Assembly (NCBI RefSeq): GCF_021462225.1
Contig: NC_061802.1
Location: 8,389,859-8,453,858 of the forward strand
Origin: Girardinichthys multiradiatus
Taxonomy: Eukaryota > Chordata > Actinopteri > Cyprinodontiformes > Goodeidae
Direction of reading: 5' to 3'
DNA: 64,000 bases
Each line of letters starts with the position of its first letter. The stretch's first letter is position 1. The position numbers and the translations under genes were made by a program. Of this stretch, positions 45,216 through 58,700 are shown piece after piece. The notes under the pieces are model-generated. The model was not told the DNA's origin, did not search any database, and saw nothing but the letters and a program-made list of their open reading frames with translations.

Positions 45216-48200
45216 ATACAATGAGTTCTTTGCTGCAGCTCGGTAAGCCAAGCTGAGAGTGTGAGACTATGCTGATGGCAAAGTGACACTTTAATGAGTG
45301 TAATGGAATAAAGCACACATTTTTTGTATCAGTTTCCTATATGGATTTAAAGATGTTTAATGTTGAGCAGCACAGGGAGTAGAAGAGCTGTAAATTCCAT
45401 CGTTTGTTTTATCATATGAGTGCTTCTTAAGCATCATCTATGGTAAACTGCCTAAAACGTGAACATCTTGCAGGCAGTATGAAACATGGTTTTTTAAGTT
45501 CCCCTATGCATGTCATAGTAAATCTTCTTAAACCTTGTTTGCTTTGCATTAAGGACCCCAGATACCAGCTCTCCATACAGGCAGACTGATAGCTGTTCAC
45601 CCACAATTAGGTCTTTGTGAGACACTGCAACTCCTCCCAAGGTATTAAATATTGCTAACTTTATGGCCTGCCAAATACACATGCATTTATTTAAGGAAAG
45701 CCATTCACTTTACCATTTTATTACTTAGGCACTATCTAATTGATGCCTGTATAAAAATTAAAATATGTTCATTGCTTTTAGAAATTGAATTAAGTATAGG
45801 GTTGCAGTGTTTTTATGGGCAGTAATTTGCTATTACTTTTTCAGGACCGGATAAGTATGCAAAATAAAAGAGCGTGGAACAGTTTTGGGCCAGTATGACA
45901 TTGTAATGGTATAACTTTGAGCAAAGATTTTGCTGTTTCATTGCATTTCCACAAAAACATAATGTTGCTTTTTTTCTAACAAAAACACTAATAAGTATTA
46001 CCAATGCTGTCAAATATCACACAATACTGATTATTAGTCATAATAATGTCTATTGATTGCTTTAATTTTCATCCATAGACCATAACAAAGTAATACAATA
46101 AAGATGGTGGAAGTGTGCTTCCAATGTGACCATTGGTTTGTGTTGAATTTGGATCAACTTGCATTAGTGGTGAACATGTGAAATCTTGGCTGTGTGATCT
46201 TTTGAGAAATGTTTTTTTCATTTTCTGGAAAAAATAAAATAAATTCTTGGTTGAATATAAACAAGTTTAAACCAAAATCTACCAGGGTTATGCATGATCT
46301 TGGCCTTAACTTTGCTGCACTTCTCTGAATTTAACAAAATCAGATAAAGCTTAGGGACATATGCAAGTCATACCTGTCTCTAACTGCTAACAGTCTCTCA
46401 GGATCAGTCTAGGTTCTGCAGAAGTTGTCCATTTGTTTTCAGTGGTTCTCTCAGACCTCCTTTCTGCTCGGTTGGATATGAGAAAACACTCGGCTCCCCT
46501 ATCATTCCACCACCATGATGGGCATGACAACCAAACTCCTTGGCACTCCTCTTATCTGACTGGCAAATCAACATTGAGACTAATGCTGGCACTTTTCTCG
46601 CAGTTTTCCTTTTGCCTTTACTTTCACACCGCCTTCCAAAGACCTCTTTCTCCCACTCAGACACACATGCACTCTGTGTCTATCCTTTCTCTGTCTCTGC
46701 AGCTCCTTTTGGCTGCTCAGTGGCTCCTCCACTTGGCCCTTCTGGCCCCTCTGACTGACATGCTAGTCTGAGCTCAGGCGTCTGTTTACTCAACAGTAAC
46801 TGAGGGCAGAGTGGCTCCTATGCTCTGCAGGGTCACATGAATAACAACTCTGCCAGCTTCTGGCATTTGGTTGTCATTCTTATGTCTCAAATGTTAGTTA
46901 GAAAAATCTTGTTGAAATTAAAGCAGGCTCTCATGCAGTAATTCTTCTATTTAGAATCAGGGACCTTTTATCCAATGAAAAGATTTCTGATAACAGCATT
47001 GAGCAGCATATTCAGCTACTTTTTTCTTGTCCAAGTCGGTGTGGTTAGACAGCAAAAGCATTAGACCATCAGCTGCTGAGGGATTTGTATAAACTTGGCC
47101 TTCTGCAGTTATTATTAATACATCATCACATGTATTTTCTTCTTGGCAGGTCCATCCCTCTGTTTTTTGTTTGCTTCTTTCTGTTTTTTCACCCTTGCAT
47201 GTGCAAACACAAATGTTGTATTGTATTGTGGAAATCCACCCCTCCTGGAAATGGAATCATTAAACAAAACATGTCTGGGCTCCGGAAAATCAAATTTTAC
47301 GGACCATCTAATGATTTGTGTTTGGGGTGAATTAACTCTGTACTTCTATTTTCTGTTTGCTTGTGATTAGTTTAGGTCTTTTAGCATCTCATATATATAT
47401 ATTTTAGAAGGTTCTATTACCATAGAAGAAACCAAAAGAAGTGTGCTTTTGTGCTTTGGCTTTTACTGCTTTGTAAACACTGGTAGTGGCCACTGAGACT
47501 AGTGTTTAAGCCTGTCTCAGGTTGACTGCAAGAAGGTTCTCCTTTGGAAGATTAGTTCCTCCAAATTAGTTTAAAGCTGCCAGTTAAATTAGGCAACTTG
47601 GTCACCAAGCAGATTTTTGTGTTTAATGCTACATTTTATTATTTAAAGATGCTATCATTATATCAAATCTAAATTATTTAGGATCAAATTAATAATAAGA
47701 TGTATTTTGCAATGTTACACAGCAAAAAATATGACAGCATGAACGTGAACAAATGTGAATGGTGGTTTTAAAATAATCTTTTAATTTTATGCTATAAATT
47801 TATGATATATTTGAATGTGAATTGAGATATGAAAAAGCATTCAGGCTGCCAGAGAGCAAGACTTTCAGAAGATAATAGGAAGGATCAGGATCAGAGGACA
47901 GCAAAGTTACTCTATTTTTAACTTTTAACCTCTGTGATGGAAAATGTTAGATATGGAAATGTTTTCAGTTGTTTTTGTAAAAGAGTTGAGGGGCAGCATT
48001 TGTTAGGGATTGCAATGTGATGTCGCCTCTGCTCCTGATATAAAAAAATAATGGCCCCTCACTGCAAGAAAACAGGGAAAAGCACTATGAATACTATTCT
48101 AATACCTTCTTATGTTGAAGTTCTTAAAGAGAAATCTGAATTAGCTAAAATTTGAAGTTATTAAACTACTGGATTCTTACAAAAGATGGGGTGTTGCCTT

Positions 48201-49150
48201 GAATTTGGTGTACAGTGATGTTGTTCAGGAGTTCCCAAAGATTAAGTTAAGACTGACAACCACCTTTCTTTAACAGTGACAGAGCTGCCTATAACCCCAA
48301 ACTGGACTGTTATATAAAACGAATAAAAAAACATAAACCAAAGAAAACACAAAAACTTCACTGTCTACATTAACAAACGTTTCTTAAGTTAAAGGGCTCA
48401 CTGTAATTCTGAATTATCGCTAAAAAAGCATCTACCAAAACACTGTTGGCCGCTGTCCTTAAAAATCATGCCTCATTTTGGCCTTAACTGTGTTCATTCT
48501 TCCAATGGATTTGGTAATAGTCCAGAAAAATGTTCATATATGTACACTAAGTTCTAGTTTTGTTTATAACATCATTTAAGAAATAGGTGGTAGTTTTAAA
48601 TGTCTGAAGAATATGACTTGCTGGGTACTTGCTCAAGTTCAATTTTTGCAATTTTATGCAAATGTTTGCAGAAGGCACCAGTGCAAGATGTGAAGGGAAT
48701 AAATTTATGACACATTGTATTCTCAGGACGACAAAGAAAATGAAACCTTTTTATTGACTCTTAGCTGAATATCAGTGACTAAATATTTGAACACAAACGG
48801 CTTATCGATCATTCGGGTGAGTTGCTTTCCATACCCTACCATATTTGTGCATTAAAATGCCCTAAATGAGTGTAAAAACATATATATGTTTTAAAAATTT
48901 TTACTTTGATATTTCCATAAACCAAATCAGTAAAATGAATGTGAGAGGATTCCTATATAAACATGCCAAGAATCTTCGGGAAGTCTGTCAACACTCACAC
49001 ATTCACACAAATCCGTTGTGGATTTGATTAACTCAGCACGAGGTAGCTTCCCTTAAGGAAGAGCAATTGAGGTCTTAACAATTCAGGTTTTTGGTGTATT
49101 AAACAGAAACAAAAAGAATGGAATGATACAGTCAGACTCTCAAGATGGAT

Positions 49151-49701
49151 TTAAGGGTTTATAGCGCTACCGATGTCTTGTGTAATGTCTGACCATTTAG
49201 AGTTCCTGTGGTTAAATTCTGCCGGAATGATAAAGGAAGGGTTTGAGATAGTCACAGAACTGGAATCCACTGTTGTATTACCTTCTTCATTCTTGTCTCG
49301 TTCTGTCTGACTCTCATTCAGGATGCCAGTCGGTCCCACTGCGAGCCAAATAACAAAAATGGGGATCACTGTTACTCCAAAGTTGAGTTTTCCCTCTGAA
49401 GCAGTCTCCCGGTGTTCATATTTTCACTTTCACCAGTGATTTCGCACCTCAGATGTTTATCAAAGCTGACACTGACTTGGAACCACCCCGGCTTAAATTT
49501 ACCAACTGGTGAGATCGTCTCCTGGGTGCCAGTGGTTCTCTCGCACCAACTTTTATTTTCTTGTCTCTCTATATATTTGTCTCCTTCTCTGTCAGTCATC
49601 AGCACTCCATCCCTCCTATCAAAGAGCATTAATTTCAGCCAGACAGGAAATGAAACTACATTGCCCTGCGACTCCAGCAGGAGAGGGGGGACCTGGGGAG
49701 G
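49151..49701 (-). other. Antisense exon-like block, possible gene fragment
   Basis: On the - strand a 'cccttttcctccccag' acceptor-like site (about 49695) precedes an open frame, 49629-49372, containing 'KPGWFQVSVSFDKHLRCEIT'. A second frame, 49369-49151, begins with the hydrophobic run IPIFVIWLAVGPTGIL and then a polar tail, with a donor-like GAAG|GTAATA near 49286. The layout faintly recalls the membrane-proximal part of fish Ig-like receptors. The two frames are shifted relative to each other, so it may be a pseudogene or chance. Confidence 0.2.
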
Positions 49702-50329
49702 AAAAGGGGAAGAGGTTCATTGTGTATATGACGCACAATAGTAGTTTATGAAAAACAGGGAAAACGAACAATAGTCAGAGCAGGTCGGGAATGATACTGA
49801 AATGAAAAAATATTTTTCATGTAACAATTTGAGTCACAGCAGCCCTTTTAATTAAATTTTAAATACATCCAGAATCTGAAAGATTTGACTCTGGAACTTC
49901 CAATGATTGCCAGAGCAAAAGAGAACTTGTTGGACCTTCTGGCCCCTTTATCATGCACATCTCCTGAACTCCATCTTGCTATCAGAAGTCAATGATCTTC
50001 TCTTCAGAGGGGCCTATATAAGAGGCTTAGACCTGTGTGATTCCACTGTGTGTTTGTTTAACCTCTGTGTGGCTCCTTCTGCAGCACTAAGCTTTACCCA
50101 AAGAAGCTCATTACCTCTCGCCATTATGTCTGCCACCATTTTGTCGAGCCATTATAGTCACTGTACAAAAAAAGCCAGTTTACCTTAAAATCGCGTAATG
50201 ACGGTAAAATAATTATTGATGCACATAATTTCTAAAATGAAAAAATAAACAGACTAAACTTGCAGAGTAAACTTGAATAGAATATTTACTGAACTTTTTG
50301 TTAAGAGGTACAACTGTTCGTGCAGTAGC

Positions 50330-51400
50330 ATTTTGATACATCAGAATATGATTGAAAAGTTTACTTCAATTAAATAAGTGAAACTTGTATATTATATACA
50401 TGTATTACTCACAAAGGGTTAATGTTAATGATTATTACACAAAAATAATGAAAACCCAAAATCCAGTTTACAGGAAACAATCATAGGGAAGACTACTGAC
50501 TGAACAGCACTGGAAAGTTGAGTGGAAGAAAAAATAACTGATAGAAAAAGATGCACAACCAAGAGGGATAACCACAGCTATGAAGGGTAAAACCCATTCA
50601 AGAGTTTGAGAAATTTGAGGGAAGAGTTTTTGGGCTGCAGCTGCATTAAGTCCCTCACGAACCACCAGACACAGACATATTCAGGACATGGGCTACAACT
50701 GTCATGGTGCTTGATTTTAAGCCACTTCTGAACCATGATTTAGAAACGGCTAGGAGGAAAATGGTTGGATTCAATTGTGGTTTGGTCATCCTTTTATATC
50801 AAAAATAAACTTTCTACTCCATTTGGAAATCAAGGTCCCAGAGTCCAGAGAAAGAGCAGAGAGGCGCAGAGTCCAAGTTTTGTCAGTCGGTGATGATTTC
50901 GGGAGTCTGGGCATCTGTCCATTGGGTGTTATTAAGACCAAAGTCGGGGCAGCCATTTACCAGAACATTTTAGAGTCCTTCATGCACCCCTCAGCTGATG
51001 AGCTTTGTATAGGTGATTTCATTCTCCAGCAGGACCTGGCATCTGCCCACGCTGACAAGAGTACTGATACTTTTTTAATGACCAGTCATGCTTGATTGGC
51101 CAGCAAATCTGTCTGACCTAAACTTCATTGAGAAGCTATGCAGTACTGTCAAGAGGAGGATGGAAGACAACAATGCAGATGAGCTGAAGGTTGCCATTGA
51201 AGGGCTTCCTTAACACCTCAGCAGACCACAGGCTGATCACCTTCATGTCAAGCTGTATTGATGATAGTAATTCATGCAAAATGAGCCTTGATCAAGTATT
51301 GAAGGCATATACTTTACAGTACATTGACATACTTTTCTGTAAGCTGACATTTTTGTATTACAAATCCTTTTCTGTCTTAAGTAATGTTATAATTTTAAGT
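50330..51400 (+). mobile_element. Old relative of the young Tc1 family
   Basis: Order of landmarks as in 16923-18533: 'gggaagactactgactgaac' at the old start (50488), 'ggaaatcaaggtcccagagt' (50825), 'catgcacccctcagctgatg' (50981), 'catgcttgattggccagcaa' (51087) and 'ccacaggctgatcac' (51225). Many stops and deletions are present. Confidence 0.75.
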
Positions 51401-54400
51401 AAATTAGAGTTTTAGGTCATAAATAGCTGTAAGTCATAATAAACGAAATGAACAGAAATAAACACGTAAATCTAAATGAGTTCTAGTTGTTATTATTAAA
51501 TATCTGAAGTAAATAAACTTTTGGATTATATTTTAGTTTACTGAGATGCACTAGTATTGTTGCACATAATGTGAAGTGATGTTTTGCAACAAGGTCTGTC
51601 TGTAGATGCAGTTTGTTTCTAGAAAAAACAAAACCCTGGGGTTGTATTGTGGCTTTTTATTCGACATGCTCAGCTGACGCACTGATAAAAACTGTGCTGC
51701 TGCTGATAATTTGCAACAAGTTGGATTGCTGTGGGTGTGATGCTAGACTCATGGTATGAGAGTTTTAAACAACAGTGGTGTCAGAATTTTCCACTGCTGG
51801 TACAGTTTAACAGTTTGGATTTATACTAAAGTTTGTCTCAACTTTCTTTCCCCTTTTCTCTTTGGCTTGATCTCTTCCTGTCCTCTCTGAGACTTCTGAC
51901 CTTTTTAGTGTTGGTGTTTTAGTTTTATCCTGGAGCATGTTTTCTTCAGCTCAACATTATTATTATTTCTCGAGTTGTTCCTGTCTCAGCCATGCAGCAC
52001 CGACCCATTGTCCCCTGCTGCCCTCATGTTGCACCCTTAGCTTTGTCTTTTTCATTTTATCTTTGCTTTAAACCTAATTTATCTCCAGCCAGCTGGCCAG
52101 CTAAAGCTCTTCATGAATACCCAGACCAGACACTGTCCTTTGTTTTGAAAGTTGCTTCTTATTTACAGTATTCTTGCCCGTACAACTTTTCAAGCAGCTG
52201 AATTCAGTTTACAGCTGCTAGAATTACCTGCTAAAATCAATTTAAGATATTTAGCTCACTCTCAGTTCCCTCACTGTTTGTTTTTCTTTTTCAAGTGACT
52301 GTTGGGTGATCAAACTTACAGACAAAAGAGTCGAGATTTAGATTGTAATAATAATAATAATAATACTATTATTTCGTTGGAAAGCTCAGAATAATTTTGT
52401 GTTTTATCTCTAGAGATAAAATCACTTTTTGATTTGTGTTTGTTTTCGTAATATTGTTTTGCTATGTCAGTTGCATGGTTGCGAGATAAGTGAAAGGCTG
52501 AAGCAAAGTTAGGTAATTCGTGTTTGCTCTGCCTCCCTATTTGCTACATGTAGGATAATTTAAGGAAGAAACAAATTTCCTGCCCATTGGCCTCCATGTT
52601 TAATGGCTACAAACAGCTCACTGCTAATGAGTGTAGTGTAAGCTCGTAAACCTGTTTAGAAAATCCCAACACTCTGAGTGAGCTGTGTTACTATGTTCTT
52701 TTACATATTGGGATTCTCTAGCAAACTGGTTCCAGTACTCCATCCAGTTGTAACGGGTTGAGCAAAGATGGTCAAGAACCATTTTGGTTTTCCATAACCA
52801 GAAAGCCAGCTTGGCACCACCTTATTGCTTACCTAGAGCATCTATTTCAAATCATTCATCCAAGCAGGTACAAAATTCATTGGAAAATTTTCATATTTGC
52901 TTAATAACTGCTGGTTGTCGAGATATCCAAATGGGACCCCAAACCAAAGCAATGGAAACAAGCTGTAATATAAAATCTTCATACATAATAGACAATTAAA
53001 TTATCTGTGGGATTTTACAAAAATTTAGAATAAGCAAACCAAAAAATTTGTGCAGCCAGTGGGTGTTACACACTGCACTTTGCAAACATTCTCCAAATCC
53101 ATCAGATTGAAAATAAATCTCCTTTGTCCTCTGGCCTCTTAAGCCCACTCTATAGAATTAACTCTGGACTCCAGCTAGAATATTCAAAAACTTTAATTCT
53201 TCTTGTGAAGCCTTCCTGGCCTGGAGTTTGCATACACGCGCGGGTCTGCGAGGATTAAGCCAGCATAGACCATTTAACTGAAAAATACTTTATTATTCCC
53301 AATGAAAAGAATGGATGCTGGAGAAGCTCTCGTCCTCCAAGTCAACTCCAAAAGGCATTATGAGTGGTGATGGTTGTGGGCAGGAAAGGTTGAATGTATG
53401 GTGTTTATATTGAAAACATGATGTTGCCTTTTGTCTAAGCAAGGCACAATTGTAACCAACTACCTTTCAACTATATGTTGCAAGGTGGTCGGGGTTGATA
53501 TAGTGGTTTAAATCTCAATGTCTTTGTTTAGTCTACATTTTGGCATACTCAATTGGTTGAAAAAATATTTAACCATTGAAATCGTTGAATAAAAGACAAT
53601 GAAAAATAGGCATAAAAATGTGACTATGGAAACCCATTGTTTGAAGAGTTAGCATCGGCTAGTGATGGCTACAATCTTACTACAATAATACAAAAAAATT
53701 GCAAACTATCCAGTTGTGACAACAATGAAATTGCAAACAGATATGAAATCAGAGTATAAATACAGATGTATTGAGATGTAAATCTGTAGCTGGTCATGCA
53801 GCTGGTGGGATTGGCTTGCATGCATTTGTGCACACCCCACGTCTCAGTGTTGGTGGTCTTGGAAAGCCACCAAGCTCACCCGGGTGCTCTGTAATGTGAA
53901 AGCAATTAGCAGCCAGTGGTTTTACGCAGTGCCGGTTTGTGTGGAATAACAAAGGGGAATATAGGTCAGCAGCGAGCGATAGGTAAAATGTGTGGCCACT
54001 GCATCACCTTGGACAGTGTCTGTTTAAATAACAATTCATAACAATTGCAAATCTGAACCTAATTTAGTTGCTTTATGTTTTCAATTGGTTTACTAAAACA
54101 TGATTTTCTTCCATTAGATCAGATCAGCAAACAATAAAATTCTTAAAAAAGTCATATACTGATCATGAAAAGCAACTAAACTTGATGCTTTCTGAAACGT
54201 GCATGCAGGTTGTTTCTGTATCTTTTCTTCTCTTGCAAAGATTCATAATCAAATCTGACAGAAACGGGTTGTTTTAAGTTTAAACCCAGATTTATTCAGC
54301 TTCCTGCAGACCTCTTTGATGTATTTTCACGCCCTTTACATCATCTGACCTTCATCCCAATGAGACGGACCTGCCCCCGATAGAGATCTACCCACGGCTC

Positions 54401-55584
54401 TCAGTGGGAATAGGTTAAAAATGGATAAATTCACTTTGGATTAGCTTGACTGTTGTGCATGTTAAGTTTTTGTTTGTTAGGTTTACGGTGTGTGGTTAGG
54501 GTCTATGCCCCCCGTCACATATGGCTGTTTGTGGTTTTTTTCATGAACTGCTAAATGACGGGAAAAATACTCACAGCTGCATTCAGGAAATCTCACCTGG
54601 TGCAGATGCTTTTTTTTTTCTTTTTCTCATTGTTATTTACATTGTTTTCTATTAACCTTTTTATAGACCTTCTCAGAAAGTGCCCGGGTCTTTATTCAGA
54701 CCAGCTATGCCATCATTAAAGCTTACAAATAGCCTTAAAGATCAATTTACTCCTAATTAGGATAGATTTGCCCCAACAAAACCTCAGAAGTCAGATTAAG
54801 ACAAGACTAGAAAGACAGTTTGGCTAGGTTACATGTAGAGCACAGCCTCTACCCCTAGCAGAAACCTTTGGCTTTTTGAAGGGAGCGCAGCGGAGATGAA
54901 TCAAGGTTCAGTGCGGATGTGCAGCTTTTGTCGCAAATGACCCTATGAGACCTCTGCCTACCCTTTCCATCAGCAAATCATAAACTATACAGACTACCCA
55001 AAAACAGAGGAGTCAAAAACAAAAGTAAAAAAAGATCAGAAGATAAGAGAGTGCAAGATGAAAGACTGAACAAATAAAATTTGTTGCCACTGTCACTAAA
55101 ATTACATTTTTATCCAAGACTAAGTTTAAAATCAGCAGGAGCCTTGAGTAAGAAGACATCAAGAGTCAGACCTCATATTCAATGAACAACAACAGTGGAG
55201 TTCTTAACTCTACGTTACATTTATTATCTCAGATAATAGACGTCACTTAATAAACTGTCTTTGCCTTCAGTTTGGATTGCACGAGTCAGCTTGCTGTTTG
55301 CAAATGAAAAGCCTAATCAGCACAAATATTTGCATCGGCTTTTAATGGTTTGAAACTTTTACTAAGTTTCTCTTTTTTTTGTTGCCTCTAATTAATTAAA
55401 TATATATGAATCTTTTCTTGTGTTCATTATTCTAGATATTGGCTAGTAAGTGATTCCCAAAGTGTGATAGACAAGCTTGAGGGAAAATATCAGTGGTTTA
55501 CAGTGTCAAGGCATTTACATAAAATGTTTAAATAAAAATGTATAATACGATCTAAAATAGTGTGCACGGTTGTTTGTCCTGTGT

Positions 55585-55700
55585 GTGTCTGTGTTGCCCT
55601 GTGATTGGCTGGCAACGTATCCAGGGTGTACCGCGACTTTTGCCCAATCACTGCGGGAGGTAGGCACCAGCACCCCTGGGACCCTGCAAGAACAAGCAGA
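55585..55700. repeat. Dispersed repeat (LINE-tail type)
   Basis: 'tgtgattggctggcaacgta', 'tccagggtgtaccgcgactt' and 'gtaggcaccagcacccctgg' are landmarks of a very common fish repeat. The class is uncertain; an L2-type LINE tail is my best guess. Confidence 0.55.
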
Positions 55701-58700
55701 CGAACAAAATTCTTAGTTATCATAATATATAAGTTATATGTAATTATAAACACCCGCTAAATTTAGCAATAGTTTTCAAATGCTTATTACATGGGATATT
55801 ATACATATCAAGGAGACTACATGATATTGCCTGGTTAATTAGTCAGGCTATCTGCTCGGGATGCCAGCCCGCAGAGGGCTGCATCTTAATAATTGTGATT
55901 AATTGTGCATCTTTATTCTCCATCCTAGGACTGTGTGCATTTCAGAAATAAAGTGTAGAAACCTTATTTTAGTCTGTTAACTCATAGTTCCCAGCAACAG
56001 ATGGAGCAGCAATGCATTACTCTATGTGCCATACAGCTGGAGAAAAGTCCAGTCACTTCGTCATTGCATGGCATCTTATTAAAAGGGCTTTAAACCGTAG
56101 GAATAATATAATGCCAAATTATAGCAGTTTTGAAACTGTAACTTTTTAAAATCTTGATATACATTGATACAGATAACAAACACACCTAGACTGCTTCTAT
56201 TCTTGTTACATTTCATCTGTGGCTTCTCATGATGTCTTTGTTTTTCTCTTTACTGTTTTCGTGCCTGGGCAAACACAAAGCTGTCTCAGCCAATGAGTAA
56301 TTTTAGGAACCACATCTATCAAAGCAAAGCTTAAAAGAGATTTTGTAGTCATGCTGCCTTCTACTGTTAAACCATCATTTTGGGATTTCCCAATTTCACA
56401 CTTTTTATACGCTGAATTAAAAAAGGAAAATGCTGGTGGAAACAGACAAAAGTGCAGGGGAGTCTGGAACTCCATCCATGTATGCTGCTGCTATGGTGAG
56501 CATGTAAAACTTTTTTGTTGTCACATCCTGGTTATTCAACATTACCTAAATACCAGATTTACATCCTTCTGGTGTTATCTAAACTCAAACACAGTTATGT
56601 ATAAATAGAAGAACAACACATCTAAAATGGCATTAAAATACTTTAAATATTTTGTTATTTTTTTAAGGGGTAATATTCTTTTAAAAGGTGGCAGTTTTTC
56701 TCACCTACAAAAGGTCTGTTCTCTAAAGCTCTGGCTAGTAGCAGTTAGCATGATTTCATTTGGATAAATTAGCACAGAAGAAGTGCCAACTAATTTAAAT
56801 CTTTACAGAATTTCAGGTACCGGTTAGAAAAAGAACAGACTCAGCGCATGCCCTATAGCATAAAAATTACACAGAGGGAGCCGAGATGTCAAAAGGCTAA
56901 TAAAAAATGAGCGTATCGGCCTAATTTCAGCATAGCGGTGACAACTTTCAGCGTAGCGGTCCGCTACACTGAAATGCACTGGCGAGAAGCCTGATTAACA
57001 TAGACATGTCTTGCTGGAGTGCCACAAAACTAAACAGTTCGCCATTTATTATGGAAAGTTTTATCCAGAAGCATCCTAAATAGAACAGGTTTGAAAAGGT
57101 GGCTGTGGTAAACGTCTGAAGGCCTCTTCTCTTACAGTCAGGTATTCCCTACCTGAACCACCCAATACCCAAAAACATACCACTGCCCCACCAGTACCAC
57201 CACTGACACATCACACCAATCAGGCCACAGTTGTAACTGCAGACTTTTCAAATTCTTACTAAAGGAACACTCTTGACCACTTGGTTTGCAGTGGATCTAT
57301 TGTAAACAGTAAAACCACACAGGCAGCATATAAATGTTTCTGTGCTGAAACACACTGACTGAAACCAGGCGAAGTCAAAAGTTGTGAACCATAAAATCAC
57401 TGTGAGGACAACCCTTGGATTGCAATGCAACACAACTGAATCTGGCAACGTTATTGACAGATTACATATTGGTGGGGTGGTGGACTGTTTTGGAAGAAGG
57501 TGTTGGCTGGTGGTTGCGGGTGAGGAGAGGATTTGGGTTGTTCAGCTAAAAAAAAAGACCCAACTCTAATAGGCCTGGTTCGCCACTGTAAAATACATTC
57601 GCTAAAGTCACTTCAGAGTTGCTAAAAAAAACAATGGTGTCTTTATGGGATCCTCAACTCTTCCAGTTGGACAGTTTTTCGCATCTCTTCCTCACATCAT
57701 GTCCATGGAAAGTAAAGACATGAAGAAGGACGTGTTCTTGTAATGAAAATCGCAGGTTTTGAAAATAGTTTGTTTTAAAGGTATATATGATATACATACA
57801 CTTTGAAAATAACCTCAGTTTTTTTCCTGCTGTTATTGCAGATTACTTTACTCTCTTCATAAAAGCTACATATCTGCTGTAGTTTCTTGTTCCAGTATCT
57901 TGAACTAACATAGTTCATAACTTATCAGAGTGGTGCAACAGAGTGAGAAGGAAACCAACTGTTTTACCACTGGCCTGTGCTGAAAAACCTGTGTTGGTAA
58001 ATTTATGCCATTCATGTCTTCATAACTCAGACAGTGAACGACTACCAGACCTCTGAGAGGTCATTATGAACTGACGCTCCTCTCTGATCTCCTCTCAGAG
58101 TTTAGAAAATGGAAAATGAATGCCCCTACTGGGATATATAAAGTATGCCATGCAGATCGGTACACTTCCTCAAAATCTTGCAGCCCAGTCCCATAAGTGC
58201 TGCTGGACCACCAGTATTGGCAGACAGACCTGCTCTTTGGACTGGCCTCTATTCCAAAAAATAATTACAGTGCGGATGCATTTTCTTTGGAGTGCAAAAC
58301 CTTCGACTGGAGCCTTACTTGTCTACCTCTGATGTTGTCAGAATCAAATGATTTGAAATATTCCAGTAAATGTGGTCAGATTTGATTACTTTTGGACTTG
58401 TATAAGAAAGCATTTGCAGCAGTCACAATGCCAAGAAAGTTATTTTGAAAAAAATGGTAAAAGTAAGCTTTCATAATTTTACCTTTTTCCAAAAATTCAA
58501 CCAAATGCTTTCTTAGGGTTACTAAGGGTTGAGAGTATGGATATGAGGTGTGTAGTTTATGGGGATGAAAGGGAAGTAGGTTGGGGAAAAAACAGCAATA
58601 GCTTGGGATTAAATGGCAAAGAAAGGAATTTAAACCGAATGGAGACTCATCCACTTCAGCTTAAAATAAGCAAAAAAAGTATATCTCCTGTGTATTTGAC

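Noticed and set aside
46404..46771. Overlapping 86- and 112-residue frames in the ROR1 intron
   Set aside because: No motif, no splice context, and simple amino-acid composition; likely chance.
47085..47370. Hydrophobic open frame with cysteines
   Set aside because: T-rich sequence naturally yields Phe/Leu/Cys runs; no domain or splice support.
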